DNA of 64,000 bases from an uncultured Clostridia bacterium (GCA_944388075.1 CALXHI010000001.1:18297-82296), one strand, 5' to 3'. Positions 8,015 to 17,254 are shown, counted from the stretch's first letter. Program-made: numbers and translations. The notes: a model not told the origin generated them from the letters alone.

Positions 8015-8413
8015 ATGAGTCGAATTGAAGTCCGTGACAGCGCATTCAAGCTGATATTTGAAAAGCTCCTGCGGAATGATCCCATCGAAACACTCTACGA
8101 AATCGCTGAGGATATCGACGAAATTATCGTCAATGATGCCGTCAAAGAACTCGTCAACGGTACACTCGCACATGCCGAGGAACTCGATGGTATTATTCAG
8201 CAGTACAGCAAAAGCCGTGCACTCGCTCGTATCCCGAAAATCAATCTCGCCATTCTGCGCATTGCCCTCTACGAGATCCGCTACGATGACGGCACTCCGC
8301 AGAATGCCGCAATTTCTGAAGCCGTCAACCTCGCAAAGCAGTATACCTATGAGGAGGACGCCCGTTTCATCAACGGTCTGTTGGGTGCGTATGCCCGTGC
8401 GAATCCCCAATGA
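8015..8413 (+). CDS. nusB: Transcription antitermination factor NusB
   Basis: The 132-residue all-helical protein has the NusB pattern VRDSAFKLIFEKLL, a central helix LARIPKINLAILRIALYEI near 78-96 and the end EDARFINGLLGAYA. NusB binds boxA RNA with S10 and prevents premature termination of rRNA transcription. ATG 8015 is chosen over ATG 8003 because the ribosome site GGAAAGG at 7995-8001 is only one base from the latter; 132 residues is also the usual length. The stop overlaps the next ATG (8410). Confidence 0.93.
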   Translation: MSRIEVRDSAFKLIFEKLLRNDPIETLYEIAEDIDEIIVNDAVKELVNGTLAHAEELDGIIQQYSKSRALARIPKINLAILRIALYEIRYDDGTPQNAAISEAVNLAKQYTYEEDARFINGLLGAYARANPQ

Positions 8414-9372
8414 TCACCATCGGCATTGATACCAGCAATTATACTACCTCCTGCGCCCGTTTCGATACCGAAACACAGACCATTGTGCAGGAAAAACGGC
8501 TGTTGCCCGTACCGGACGGACAAGCCGGCCTGCGGCAGAGCGATGCGGTGTTCCATCATACAAAACAGCTCCCCGAGCTACTCGAAGCGTTGGCGGAACG
8601 CTGCGGCGGTCTGTGTGCAGATGCCTATGGCGTTTCCACTGCACCTCGTAGTGCGGAAGGCTCGTATATGCCCTGCTTTCTCGCAGGCATCGGTACGGCA
8701 CAGGTGCTGGCAGCTGCTGTTCAGCGGCCCTTGCATCGCACCTCCCATCAAATGGGGCATATCCTGGCAGCACTCTATTCAGCAGGACAATTGGCATGGC
8801 TGCGACCCGATGCCCCTCCCTTTTTGGCATTTCATGTCAGCGGCGGTACGACCGACTGCGTCTGCTGTACGCCCAATCCCGATACGCTCCTGACCATCGA
8901 TCCGGTCTCGTCCTCGCTCGATTTGAAGGCAGGACAAGCCATTGACCGTGTCGGGTTGATGCTCGGACTGCAATTCCCCTGCGGACCGGCACTCGAACGG
9001 CTTGCCGCCGACAGTCACAGCAATGCCCATGGCAAAATCACGCTCCGCAACGGCTGCTGTTCGCTCTCCGGACTGCAAAACCAATGCGAAGCCCTATACA
9101 AACGGCAAACGCCGCCTGCCGATATCGCACGCTACTGTCTCAACACGGTTGCTGAGGCTCTGCGTGCCATGACGCTCGATGCGCTGAACGTCTATCCGAA
9201 TGCGGCAGTGCTGTATGCAGGGGGCGTCATGTCCAATCGGCTGATTCAGCAGGCACTCCAAGCCGTCCCCACACAAACCGCATTCTCCGAGCCGGCATTC
9301 TCCTGCGATAACGCCGCCGGCATCGCCATCTATGCCGCATATCGGGAGGTGAGTCGTCTATGCTCCGCTTAA
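8410..9372 (+). CDS. TsaD-like (Kae1/peptidase M22 family) protein
   Basis: The 320-residue protein belongs to the ASKHA-fold Kae1/TsaD family: N-terminal GIDTSNYTTSCA at 4-15, an HQMGH metal-type motif near 113-117 in place of the HHxxGH of true TsaD, FLAFHVSGGTTD near 137-148, and a C-terminal VLYAGGVMSN. True TsaD makes t6A37 in tRNA. This paralogue group sits between nusB and xseA in clostridia and lacks an assigned function, so it should not be called tsaD. It overlaps nusB by 4 bases and xseA by 13 bases. Confidence 0.8.
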   Translation: MITIGIDTSNYTTSCARFDTETQTIVQEKRLLPVPDGQAGLRQSDAVFHHTKQLPELLEALAERCGGLCADAYGVSTAPRSAEGSYMPCFLAGIGTAQVLAAAVQRPLHRTSHQMGHILAALYSAGQLAWLRPDAPPFLAFHVSGGTTDCVCCTPNPDTLLTIDPVSSSLDLKAGQAIDRVGLMLGLQFPCGPALERLAADSHSNAHGKITLRNGCCSLSGLQNQCEALYKRQTPPADIARYCLNTVAEALRAMTLDALNVYPNAAVLYAGGVMSNRLIQQALQAVPTQTAFSEPAFSCDNAAGIAIYAAYREVSRLCSA

Positions 9373-10562
9373 CCCCAAGCCAACTCAATCGTTACATTTC
9401 TATGCAGGTGCAAGGCGATACCAATCTGCGTCTGGTGCTGCTGCAAGGCGAAATCTCTAACTTCACGAGAAATTTCAAATCCGGTCACTGCTATTTTTCC
9501 ATCCGAGATGCGGAAAGCTCCGTCCGTGCGGTGATGTTCCGCTCAAATGCCGAACGTCTGCCGTTTCAGCCGGAATCCGGTATGCACGTCATTGCACAAG
9601 GCAGCGTGACGGTCTATGAACGGGATGGTTTGTATCAGCTGCAAGTCGTTGACCTTGTACCCGATGGCATCGGTGCACAGGCACTCGCCCTCAAACAGCG
9701 TCGGGAAAAGCTCGCAAAACTCGGCTATTTCTCTCCCGAACGCAAACGTCCGATTCCCGATATGCCGAAAAAAATCGGTATCGTCACCTCCCGCAGCGGT
9801 GCGGCATTGCAAGATATGCTCCAGATCCTGCGGCGACGCTATCCCATCGGCAAGGTCTGTATTTATGCTGCGCTCGTACAGGGCGAAACGGCACCGGACT
9901 CCATCGCAACAGCTATCCGTACTGCCGGTGCAGATGCCTGCGATGTCATCCTGATCGGACGAGGCGGCGGTGCATCCGAAACCCTCGAAGCTTTTCAGGC
10001 GGAAGCCGTTGCAACCGCCATCTTTGAATCGCCAGTACCGGTGATCAGTGCTGTGGGGCACGAAATCGACCACTGCATTGCTGATGAAGTCGCCGATTTG
10101 CGTGCGCCGACACCCTCTGCCGCCGCAGAGCTTGCATCGGTCGAAATGGACCTGCTGTATCGCCGCATCCATGCCCTACAGCAGCAAATGCAAACCGTAC
10201 TCTATGCCAAAATTGCAGCGCATCGCCAAGCCCTCGATCGGCTCGGCAATCGGCTCGAACGGCAGTCCCCTCAGCAGCGCATTATACTCACAGCCAATCA
10301 ATGTGCAGCCCTGCAAGCCAAATTACATAGCCTCATGCAAAAACGCCTGACGCATACCGAGCAGTCGCTTGCATTGCTGCTCAGCCGCTTGGGGGCGGTC
10401 AATCCTCTGACCGTGTTGCAGCGGGGCTATGCCATTGTGTATCACGAGGATGCCATTGTACGGTCTGCCGATGCACTCAATGCCGGCGATACCGTGCGAT
10501 TGCAATTGACGGATGGCGTCTGCCATGCCGTCATTACCACGCAGCAAGGAGTATCCACATGA
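9360..10562 (+). CDS. xseA: Exodeoxyribonuclease VII large subunit
   Basis: The 400-residue protein has an N-terminal OB fold (residues 1-100, GEISNFTRNFKSGHCYFSI) and the XseA catalytic core with KKIGIVTSRSGAALQDML near 137-154, LIGRGGGASE near 198-207 and PVISAVGHEIDHCIAD near 229-244. Together with XseB it degrades single-stranded DNA. It is followed at once by xseB with an ATGA overlap, so the subunits are made together. Length is close to the usual 400-450. Confidence 0.95.
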   Translation: MLRLTPSQLNRYISMQVQGDTNLRLVLLQGEISNFTRNFKSGHCYFSIRDAESSVRAVMFRSNAERLPFQPESGMHVIAQGSVTVYERDGLYQLQVVDLVPDGIGAQALALKQRREKLAKLGYFSPERKRPIPDMPKKIGIVTSRSGAALQDMLQILRRRYPIGKVCIYAALVQGETAPDSIATAIRTAGADACDVILIGRGGGASETLEAFQAEAVATAIFESPVPVISAVGHEIDHCIADEVADLRAPTPSAAAELASVEMDLLYRRIHALQQQMQTVLYAKIAAHRQALDRLGNRLERQSPQQRIILTANQCAALQAKLHSLMQKRLTHTEQSLALLLSRLGAVNPLTVLQRGYAIVYHEDAIVRSADALNAGDTVRLQLTDGVCHAVITTQQGVST

Positions 10563-10771
10563 AGTTTGAAGAACAAATGCAACAGCTCTCTGCCCTCGTT
10601 GCCAAGCTCGAGGCGGGCGGTCTTTCCTTGGAGGAATCCATTCGCCTGTACGGAGAAGGCGTCACGCTCGCTGCCAACTGCAAGGCAGAGCTGGACGCTG
10701 CCAAACTCACCGTCACCGAATATGACAAACAGAACGCAGAATCCGATGACGCTGCATCTGACCCTTCTTAA
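10559..10771 (+). CDS. xseB: Exodeoxyribonuclease VII small subunit
   Basis: The 70-residue helical protein with LEAGGLSLEESIRLYGEGV near 18-36 is the canonical XseB pattern. ATG 10559 overlaps the xseA stop; ribosome site AAGGAG at 10547-10552. In most clostridia ispA (farnesyl/geranyl diphosphate synthase) follows here before dxs; in this window dxs follows directly after 29 bases. Confidence 0.95.
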   Translation: MKFEEQMQQLSALVAKLEAGGLSLEESIRLYGEGVTLAANCKAELDAAKLTVTEYDKQNAESDDAASDPS

Positions 10772-10800
10772 CAAAGGATTCTTGTCATTTGGAGTAAAAA

Positions 10801-12678
10801 ATGAGTAGAGAACGACAAATTTCCGTGCCAAATCCCATCGATTTGACTGCCATGAACCTCCCTGAAGATTTGGCATCGCTCACCATACCCCAATGCAAGC
10901 TGCTCTGCGAAGCCATCCGCAAACTGCTGATCGATACGGTTATGCAGACGGGTGGGCATCTTTCCTCGAATCTCGGTGTCGTAGAGCTGACGCTTGCCCT
11001 GCATCGCAATTTCCATTCACCCGATGACCGCATTGTTTGGGATGTCGGCCATCAGGCGTATGTGCATAAAATCCTGACCGGCAGACTCGATGCCTTCCAC
11101 ACCCTGCGGCAGGAAAACGGCCTTGCCGGATTCCCAAAGCCCACAGAATCCCCCCACGATACCTTCATCACCGGGCACAGCAGTACCGCCGTTTCTGCTG
11201 CCTGCGGCATTGCCGATGCCATGCGCATCCGCAAGAATCCGCACTATGCCATTGCCGTGGTCGGAGATGGAGCATCGACCGGCGGTATGTTCTACGAAGG
11301 TCTGAACAACGGCGGCAAAACCCGTAACAACCTCATCGTCATCCTCAATGACAACAACTGGGGCATCTCCAAAAATGTCGGTGCAATCGCAAAATATCTC
11401 GCCAATATCCGAAACAGCGGTGACTATGTCCGTACCAAATGGGCGGTCGAACAAACGCTCAACATTATCCCCAAAGTCGGGAAGCCCATTGCCGGTATGC
11501 TCAAACGCACCAAGGATCGGCTCAAGAAAAATCTCATCGGCTCAACGCTGTTCGACCAGCTCGGCTTTGTCTATTTGGGACCGATTGATGGGCATGATGT
11601 CGAGGCACTCGATGAGGTGCTCGATGCGGCAAAGCAGTATCACTGCCCGGTGCTCGTCCATGTCCACACGATCAAGGGCAAGGGCTATGCGCCTGCCGAG
11701 CAGAATCCCGGCGAATATCACGGCGTTCCCCGCATTGATGTGGAATCCAAAAATCCCGAGATCTCGACCGACGAATGCTATTCTACCGTGTTCGGCAAAG
11801 AGCTTGCTGCCATCGCTGCCAAGGACAAATCCGTCTGTGCGGTCACTGCCGCCATGAAATACGGAACGGCTCTGCAATTCTTTGCCGCTGAACACCCAAA
11901 CCGCTTTTTCGATGTCGGCATCGCCGAACAGCATGCCGTAACCTTCTGTGCCGGTATGGCATCGATGGGTATGAAGCCCGTTTTTGCCGTATATTCGACC
12001 TTTTTGCAACGTGGCTACGACCAGATCATCCACGATGTCGCCATCGCTAAGCATCATGTGGTATTCGCCATCGACCGTGCCGGCATTGTCGGTGAGGACG
12101 GTGAAACCCATCAGGGCATCTTCGATGTTTCCATGCTTGCGGCGATTCCCCATATGAAGGTATACTCGCCTGCCGGCTATGACGAACTGCGGCTCTGCCT
12201 GCATGCAGCATTGCATCAGGACAAGGGTCCGGTTGCCGTGCGCTATCCCAGAGGACAGGAGCCGCCATCCGCCGCCGAACTGCCAGTTGACCTGCGGTTT
12301 TCCCATATTCCCGGCAAGCAGATGCTGATCATCACCTACGGCCGCATTTCTGCCAATGCGCTGACAGCAAAAAAACAGCTGCAAGCACAGGGCATTGACT
12401 GCGGCCTGCTCAAGCTGACCACGATCGTACCGCTCGATGCAGAGCTGCTCACCATCGCCATGCAGTACCCCAATATCGCATTCTTCGAGGAAAGCGATGA
12501 GCTGGGCGGCATCGGCGAACAGTTCGCCGCACTCCTGCTCGAAGCGGGCTATCACGGCAACTATTTCCACAACGCCATCCACGGCTTCGTGCGGCAGGCA
12601 TCGGTGAATCGTATCTTTGAGAAGCTCGGCTTGACGGCAGATGCCATGGTGCAGACCATTCGGGAGAAACTCGTATGA
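10801..12678 (+). CDS. dxs: 1-deoxy-D-xylulose-5-phosphate synthase
   Basis: The 625-residue thiamine-diphosphate enzyme condenses pyruvate and glyceraldehyde-3-phosphate in the first step of the MEP isoprenoid pathway. Visible motifs are HLSSNLGVVELTLALH near 45-60, the ThDP motif GDGASTGGMFYEGLNN near 156-171, YLGPIDGHD near 258-266 and DRAGIVGEDGETHQG near 423-437. Length equals the family norm. GGAG at 10791-10794 serves ATG 10801. The stop overlaps tlyA (ATGA). Confidence 0.97.
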   Translation: MSRERQISVPNPIDLTAMNLPEDLASLTIPQCKLLCEAIRKLLIDTVMQTGGHLSSNLGVVELTLALHRNFHSPDDRIVWDVGHQAYVHKILTGRLDAFHTLRQENGLAGFPKPTESPHDTFITGHSSTAVSAACGIADAMRIRKNPHYAIAVVGDGASTGGMFYEGLNNGGKTRNNLIVILNDNNWGISKNVGAIAKYLANIRNSGDYVRTKWAVEQTLNIIPKVGKPIAGMLKRTKDRLKKNLIGSTLFDQLGFVYLGPIDGHDVEALDEVLDAAKQYHCPVLVHVHTIKGKGYAPAEQNPGEYHGVPRIDVESKNPEISTDECYSTVFGKELAAIAAKDKSVCAVTAAMKYGTALQFFAAEHPNRFFDVGIAEQHAVTFCAGMASMGMKPVFAVYSTFLQRGYDQIIHDVAIAKHHVVFAIDRAGIVGEDGETHQGIFDVSMLAAIPHMKVYSPAGYDELRLCLHAALHQDKGPVAVRYPRGQEPPSAAELPVDLRFSHIPGKQMLIITYGRISANALTAKKQLQAQGIDCGLLKLTTIVPLDAELLTIAMQYPNIAFFEESDELGGIGEQFAALLLEAGYHGNYFHNAIHGFVRQASVNRIFEKLGLTADAMVQTIREKLV

Positions 12679-13424
12679 GCCGGCTTGATGCAGCCCTCGT
12701 CGAGCATGGGCTTGCCGAAACCCGTTCCCGTGCCAAAACCGTAATCTTGCAGGGCTATGTTACCATCAACGGCAAGGTCTGTATGAAGCCTGCCGCCACG
12801 GTCAATCCGGACGATAAGCTCGCCGTCACGCAAAGCCTGCCCTATGTCGGCAGAGGTGGTGAAAAGCTCGCATTTGCGATCGAAACATTCGGTATCTCCG
12901 TGCAGGACGCCAATTGTCTCGATATCGGCGCATCGACCGGTGGGTTCACCGACTGCCTGCTTCAGCATGGCGCAAAGCATGTGCTTGCCATCGATGTTGG
13001 GCACGACCAGCTCGTTCCCCAACTTCGCAATCACCCGAAGGTCACAGCCATGGATGGCATGGATATTCGACAGCTGTCGCTCGATGCCAAGGGACTGCCT
13101 GCCGATTTTATCTGCTGCGATGTGTCCTTCATCTCCCTGCGCCTGATTTTCCCGTATCTTGCGCCACTTTTGAAACCGCAGGGACAAGCGGTTGTACTGG
13201 TCAAGCCGCAATTTGAAGCCGGTCGGGCGGCACTCAATAAACATGGCGTGGTGCGCAATCCCAATGTCCACAAGCAGGTACTTGCAGAAATCCGTGCCGC
13301 CGCACAAGCCCGGGGTCTGAACCCCGTTGCCGACTGTCCTTCCCCGATTTTGGGCGGCAGCGGCAATACCGAATTTCTGCTCCTGCTAAAACCTTCTCAA
13401 GCGGAAAGAACAGATTGCCTATGA
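12675..13424 (+). CDS. tlyA: TlyA family rRNA (cytidine-2'-O)-methyltransferase
   Basis: The 249-residue protein has an N-terminal S4 RNA-binding domain (MSRLDAALVEHGLAETRSRA, residues 1-60) and an FtsJ-like methyltransferase domain with the SAM motif CLDIGASTGGFTDCLL near 79-94 and FICCDVSFISL near 140-150. TlyA methylates 16S and 23S rRNA and sensitises to capreomycin in some species. It is coupled to dxs upstream and nadK downstream by 4-base overlaps. Confidence 0.93.
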   Translation: MSRLDAALVEHGLAETRSRAKTVILQGYVTINGKVCMKPAATVNPDDKLAVTQSLPYVGRGGEKLAFAIETFGISVQDANCLDIGASTGGFTDCLLQHGAKHVLAIDVGHDQLVPQLRNHPKVTAMDGMDIRQLSLDAKGLPADFICCDVSFISLRLIFPYLAPLLKPQGQAVVLVKPQFEAGRAALNKHGVVRNPNVHKQVLAEIRAAAQARGLNPVADCPSPILGGSGNTEFLLLLKPSQAERTDCL

Positions 13425-14323
13425 AACTCGTGATTTCTCCCAATCTCCAAAAACAGGATGCCTATCAAACCGCAAGAGCGGTCTGCCAGCTCTTTTATCC
13501 CGATGTAATGGCAGGCAGTGTGCAGCTTTTAATGGACGAATCCCTGCGGCAGCACTTCGATACACTCCCCTACCTGCAATTCCTGCCGCAGGAAATCCTG
13601 ATGTGTCAAGCTGATTTCGCTATTGCCATCGGCGGTGACGGCACGATTTTACGCTGTGCAAATGCCATTTTCGGAACATCTGTAAAGCTCGTCGGCATCA
13701 ATACCGGCAGACTCGGCTTTCTCGCTGCCATCGAAGCCGGAGAGCTGTACATCCTCCGTCAGTTGCTGACCGGACAATATGCCATTAGTCACCGCATGAT
13801 GCTCCAAACTACCATCTGCGGCGGCAGTGCCGATGGCACACAGCACTATGCGCTCAACGATGTTTATGTCTCCCGTTCGGGAGATACGCTCTGCGATTTC
13901 TCCGTATTTGCAGATGATATGCTGATCGGAACCTACCGTGCAGACGGCATTATCCTCTCCACACCGACCGGTTCGACCGCTTATGCACTCTCTGCCGGCG
14001 GGCCTGTCATGGAGCCGGATCTCGAACTGATCGAGATGAATCTCATCTGCCCGCATTCGCTGTTCGCACGACCGATGCTCTTTGCTCCCCAGCGAAAAAT
14101 CCGCATCACCTATTCCGCCTCTCATGTGGACGAATTGCTCGTACATGTGGACGGTACCGGCATTGCTGCACTCACGCAAGGGCAGTCGATTGTCATTACC
14201 CGTGCGGAGCAAACCACGCCTTTTGTCGATTTCAAGGGGACTGCATTCTACGATGCCCTAAACGGCAAGCTCATGCAGCCGCTCAAAGGCTTCGATTTGC
14301 CGGAAAGGGAGCGGATGCCATGA
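13421..14323 (+). CDS. nadK: NAD kinase
   Basis: The 300-residue protein phosphorylates NAD+ to NADP+. The diagnostic IGGDGTILRCAN is near 69-80, NTGRLGFLA near 94-102 and TPTGSTAYALSAGGP near 186-200. A TTG 6 bases upstream is in frame, but ATG 13421 overlaps the tlyA stop as ATGA, which is the pattern throughout this operon. The 3' end overlaps argR by 4 bases. Confidence 0.95.
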   Translation: MKLVISPNLQKQDAYQTARAVCQLFYPDVMAGSVQLLMDESLRQHFDTLPYLQFLPQEILMCQADFAIAIGGDGTILRCANAIFGTSVKLVGINTGRLGFLAAIEAGELYILRQLLTGQYAISHRMMLQTTICGGSADGTQHYALNDVYVSRSGDTLCDFSVFADDMLIGTYRADGIILSTPTGSTAYALSAGGPVMEPDLELIEMNLICPHSLFARPMLFAPQRKIRITYSASHVDELLVHVDGTGIAALTQGQSIVITRAEQTTPFVDFKGTAFYDALNGKLMQPLKGFDLPERERMP

Positions 14324-14757
14324 CCAATGCACGCCATGAAGCCATCCTCGCCATCATTCAGCAGCACGATGTGACCACGCAGACGCAGCTCCAGCAGCTC
14401 CTCGAAGCGCAAGGTTTTTCCGTGACGCAAGCCACGGTTTCTCGGGATATTCATCAGCTGCATTTGCAGAAAAAAATGCGTTCGAGCGGCAAACGCTGCT
14501 ATGTTCGGACACGGCAGGCGGTCTCGTCCTCGAATCTGCTGTCCGATTTCGTCAGCAAAATCGATATCGCCATGAATGCAGTCGTGCTGCACTGCCAACC
14601 CGGTACGGCACAGACCTGCTGTGCCCTGATTGATGACCTCAAAGCCCCGCAGGTCGTCGGTACGATTGCCGGCGATGCGACCATCTTCATTCTCACACGC
14701 TCCGAATCCGATGCGCAGACTCTGCTCGTCGATTTGGAATCCCATATCTGGGGGTAG
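14320..14757 (+). CDS. argR: Arginine repressor ArgR family
   Basis: The 145-residue protein has an N-terminal winged helix (TQATVSRDIHQLHL near 38-51) and a C-terminal oligomerisation and arginine-binding domain (GTAQTCCALIDDL near 94-106, VVGTIAGDATIFIL near 112-125). In ArgR the last motif normally reads GDDT with two aspartates contacting arginine; here the second is Ala, which may alter ligand affinity. ArgR homologues before recN are standard in Firmicutes. It is not next to arginine genes. Confidence 0.92.
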   Translation: MTNARHEAILAIIQQHDVTTQTQLQQLLEAQGFSVTQATVSRDIHQLHLQKKMRSSGKRCYVRTRQAVSSSNLLSDFVSKIDIAMNAVVLHCQPGTAQTCCALIDDLKAPQVVGTIAGDATIFILTRSESDAQTLLVDLESHIWG

Positions 14758-14760
14758 TTT

Positions 14761-16440
14761 ATGCTCAAGGAATTGTCCATCCAAAATCTTGCCGTCATTG
14801 CCTCTGCTGTCATTCCGCTCGAAGCCGGCTTCAATGCCTTTACCGGCGAAACCGGTGCCGGTAAATCCATCCTCATTCACGGCATTCAAGCGGTACTTGG
14901 ACAGCGTGTCAGTCGGGATATGGTGCGTGCCGGCGAGAAAAAAGCCATCATTTCGGGCGTATTTTCGCCGATTCCCGATTCCGCTGCCGCAATCCTCGCA
15001 GAAAGTGCCGAAGCCTATGGCTATCCGCTCGATGCCGATACCCTCATGCTGACCCGTGAAATTTCTGCAGACGGCGGCAGCATTGGCAGAATCAACGGCA
15101 AAACCGTTCCCGTGACACTGCTGCGACAGGTCGGTGAAACCCTTGTCAATATCCACGGTCAGCATGATAACCAAATTCTCCTGCGCCCTGACCGTCATCT
15201 CGACGTGCTCGACCAATTCGGTGAAGACAACAGCCTGCGCTTGTGCTACCAAGAGGAATTTCAGGCATTGCAAACCGTGGCGCGCAAGCTCGGTCAGGCG
15301 AAAAAATCCGAGCAGCAAAAGCAGCAGCGTATCCTTGCCCTACAGGAAATCATGACCGAAATTGCCGAACTCGACCCACAGCCCGATGAAGATACGCTGC
15401 TCGATGAACAGTATCAGCAAGCCGCAAAGGCGGAACAGCACAGTGCGCAGGTTACGCAAATTACACAGGTGCTGACCGATGGCGAGGAGAATCTTTCCGA
15501 TGCGCTGGCAGTTGCCTGCGAATGGCTGAACCGCCTTGCCGACAGCCTGCCCGATGCCGCTCCCCTCGCCGAACGCCTGCGTTCCCTCAATATCGAACTG
15601 CGAGATATCTCCGATTCGCTCTCCGACTGCGCCGGCAATCCGCTTTCTCCGGCAGAATTTGCCCGCCTGAACGACCGCCGCAATGCCGTCAATACGCTGA
15701 CCTTGCGCTATCAAACCGATGCTAACGGGCTGCGCAATCTGCTTGAGCAATCCATGGATGAGATGGAGCAACTGCAATCCGATGCCGATTCGCTCGCAGA
15801 ACTGGCAGAGGAACGGCAACGCAGACTCCATGTCGTTACCGATTTGGCAAAGCAGCTCTCCGCCTATCGCAAGCAGCTGGCGCAAGCCTTCTCCGAACGG
15901 GTCGCCGCAGAGCTGGCAGAGCTGAATATGCCCAAAGTTCGGCTCTGTGTGCAGCTGACACAGGGTAAGCTGACACCATCGGGCATGGACAATGCCGAGT
16001 TCTATATCTCTACCAATCCCGGCGATCCGCCCAAGCCCATTGCACAGATTGCGTCCGGCGGTGAATTGTCCCGTTTGATGCTCGCCCTCAAAGCCGTCAT
16101 CGCCAAACGAGACGATATCCCAACCCTCATCTTTGACGAGATCGATACCGGCGTCAGTGGTAATGCCGCACAGAAAATCGGACGGAAGCTCCGGCAGCTC
16201 TCTACCCACCATCAGGTGCTCTGCGTCACACATTTGGCACAGCTTGCCACCCAAGCCAATCACCACCTACTCATCGAAAAGCAGTCTGACCTGATCTCCA
16301 CGAATACCCAAGTGTCGGTGCTGACACCCGAACAACGAGTTCACGAGATTGCCCGTATCATGAGCGGCGATCAGCCCTCCGAATTGCTGCTCCAGACCGC
16401 AAGAGAAGCCCTCGAACAGGCACAGCAAAAAAAAACTTGA
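14761..16440 (+). CDS. recN: DNA repair protein RecN
   Basis: The 559-residue SMC-like ATPase of double-strand break repair. Walker A GETGAGKSILIHGI is near 29-42, a coiled-coil region spans about 160-370, the ABC signature ASGGELSRLML near 429-439 and Walker B TLIFDEIDTGVSG near 457-469. ATG 14761 lies three bases after the argR stop with GGGGG just upstream. It is the last gene of the operon; spoIVB and spo0A, which usually follow recN in spore formers, are not here. Confidence 0.96.
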   Translation: MLKELSIQNLAVIASAVIPLEAGFNAFTGETGAGKSILIHGIQAVLGQRVSRDMVRAGEKKAIISGVFSPIPDSAAAILAESAEAYGYPLDADTLMLTREISADGGSIGRINGKTVPVTLLRQVGETLVNIHGQHDNQILLRPDRHLDVLDQFGEDNSLRLCYQEEFQALQTVARKLGQAKKSEQQKQQRILALQEIMTEIAELDPQPDEDTLLDEQYQQAAKAEQHSAQVTQITQVLTDGEENLSDALAVACEWLNRLADSLPDAAPLAERLRSLNIELRDISDSLSDCAGNPLSPAEFARLNDRRNAVNTLTLRYQTDANGLRNLLEQSMDEMEQLQSDADSLAELAEERQRRLHVVTDLAKQLSAYRKQLAQAFSERVAAELAELNMPKVRLCVQLTQGKLTPSGMDNAEFYISTNPGDPPKPIAQIASGGELSRLMLALKAVIAKRDDIPTLIFDEIDTGVSGNAAQKIGRKLRQLSTHHQVLCVTHLAQLATQANHHLLIEKQSDLISTNTQVSVLTPEQRVHEIARIMSGDQPSELLLQTAREALEQAQQKKT

Positions 16441-16458
16441 AAAATTGCAAAATACCCC

Positions 16459-16487
16459 TTGACAATTCATTCGGACTGTGGTATAAT
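16459..16487 (+). promoter_or_regulatory. Strong promoter of rplJ-rplL operon
   Basis: A perfect TTGACA at 16459-16464, 17 bases, and TATAAT at 16482-16487 with TGG extension. It is the best match in the window, as expected for ribosomal protein genes. Confidence 0.9.
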
Positions 16488-16499
16488 AAAGAGGCAGTT

Positions 16500-16652
16500 T
16501 GAATCTGAATATGTCCCGTATTCCAAAGACAGTTGGCAGAGCGTTCGCATACCAGTATGCAAGTATCGGAAGTCCAACCGAGGAGTGCCGGTATTTTGTT
16601 ATGCACACGCCAGAACAATACCGCCTCTCCGTTTGTCGGGAGAGGCTTTTTT
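16500..16652 (+). promoter_or_regulatory. Ribosomal protein L10 leader with attenuator hairpin
   Basis: The 218-base leader of rplJ carries the conserved L10-leader elements CAAAGACAGTTGGCAG at about 16524-16539 and TCCAACCGAGGAG at about 16572-16584, which resemble the Bacillus leader bound by the L10-L7/L12 complex. A terminator-like hairpin follows: GCCTCTCC 16623-16630, loop, GGAGAGGC 16639-16646, then T6. Known biology: L10(L12)4 binding favours termination and so autoregulates the operon. An in-frame extension of rplJ through this leader is an artefact. Confidence 0.85.
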
Positions 16653-16705
16653 CATTGCCTCCATTGGATTCGCTACTGCAATTCTACGACGGAGGTGAAA
16701 ATCAA

Positions 16706-17212
16706 ATGCCTAGTGAGAAGGTTTTGCAGGCTAAACAGGAAAAGGTTGCTGCTCTGACCGAACAGCTGAAGTCCGCTTGCGCATGTGTCCTCGTTGACTA
16801 CAAGGGCATCAGTGTTGCTGATGATACCCAGCTGCGTCGTGCGTTGCGTGAGGCAGGTGTGACCTACATGGTTCAGAAGAACACCCTGATTCGTCTTGCC
16901 ATGCACAACATCGGTTACGATCAGTTTGATTCCGTTTTGGAGGGTACGACCGCTATCGCAATCTGCGAGAACGATCAGACCGCTGCTGCTCGTATCCTCG
17001 GCGAATATGCCGAAAAGTCTGAGGGAAAATTCATACTCAAAGCCGGTTTTGTCGACGGTGAAGTTTACGATGCTGCCGGTATGATGGCTCTGTCCAAGGT
17101 CCCGTCCAAGGACGTCCTGCTCGCACAGCTCGTCGGCTCTCTTCAGGGTCCGATTCAGAAGCTGGCTGCTACCCTGCAAGCACTCGTCGAGAAGAACGAG
17201 TCTGCTGCTTGA
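16706..17212 (+). CDS. rplJ: 50S ribosomal protein L10
   Basis: The 168-residue protein anchors the L7/L12 stalk to 23S rRNA. Family sequence is clear: ACACVLVDYKGISVADDTQLRRALREAG near residues 21-50 and VQKNTLIRLAM near 52-62; the C-terminal helix that binds L12 is present. The ATG at 16706 has GGAGGTGA at 16691-16698. Codon use is more biased than in neighbours, as expected for ribosomal proteins. rplK and rplA, usually upstream, are not in this locus. Confidence 0.97.
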   Translation: MPSEKVLQAKQEKVAALTEQLKSACACVLVDYKGISVADDTQLRRALREAGVTYMVQKNTLIRLAMHNIGYDQFDSVLEGTTAIAICENDQTAAARILGEYAEKSEGKFILKAGFVDGEVYDAAGMMALSKVPSKDVLLAQLVGSLQGPIQKLAATLQALVEKNESAA

Positions 17213-17254
17213 TCCCCTGTTTCATCTATATTTATTTTGTAAAGGAGAATTATC

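Noticed and set aside
16499..16705. N-terminal extension of L10
   Set aside because: The region is the L10 leader RNA with attenuator; ATG 16706 has its own strong ribosome site.
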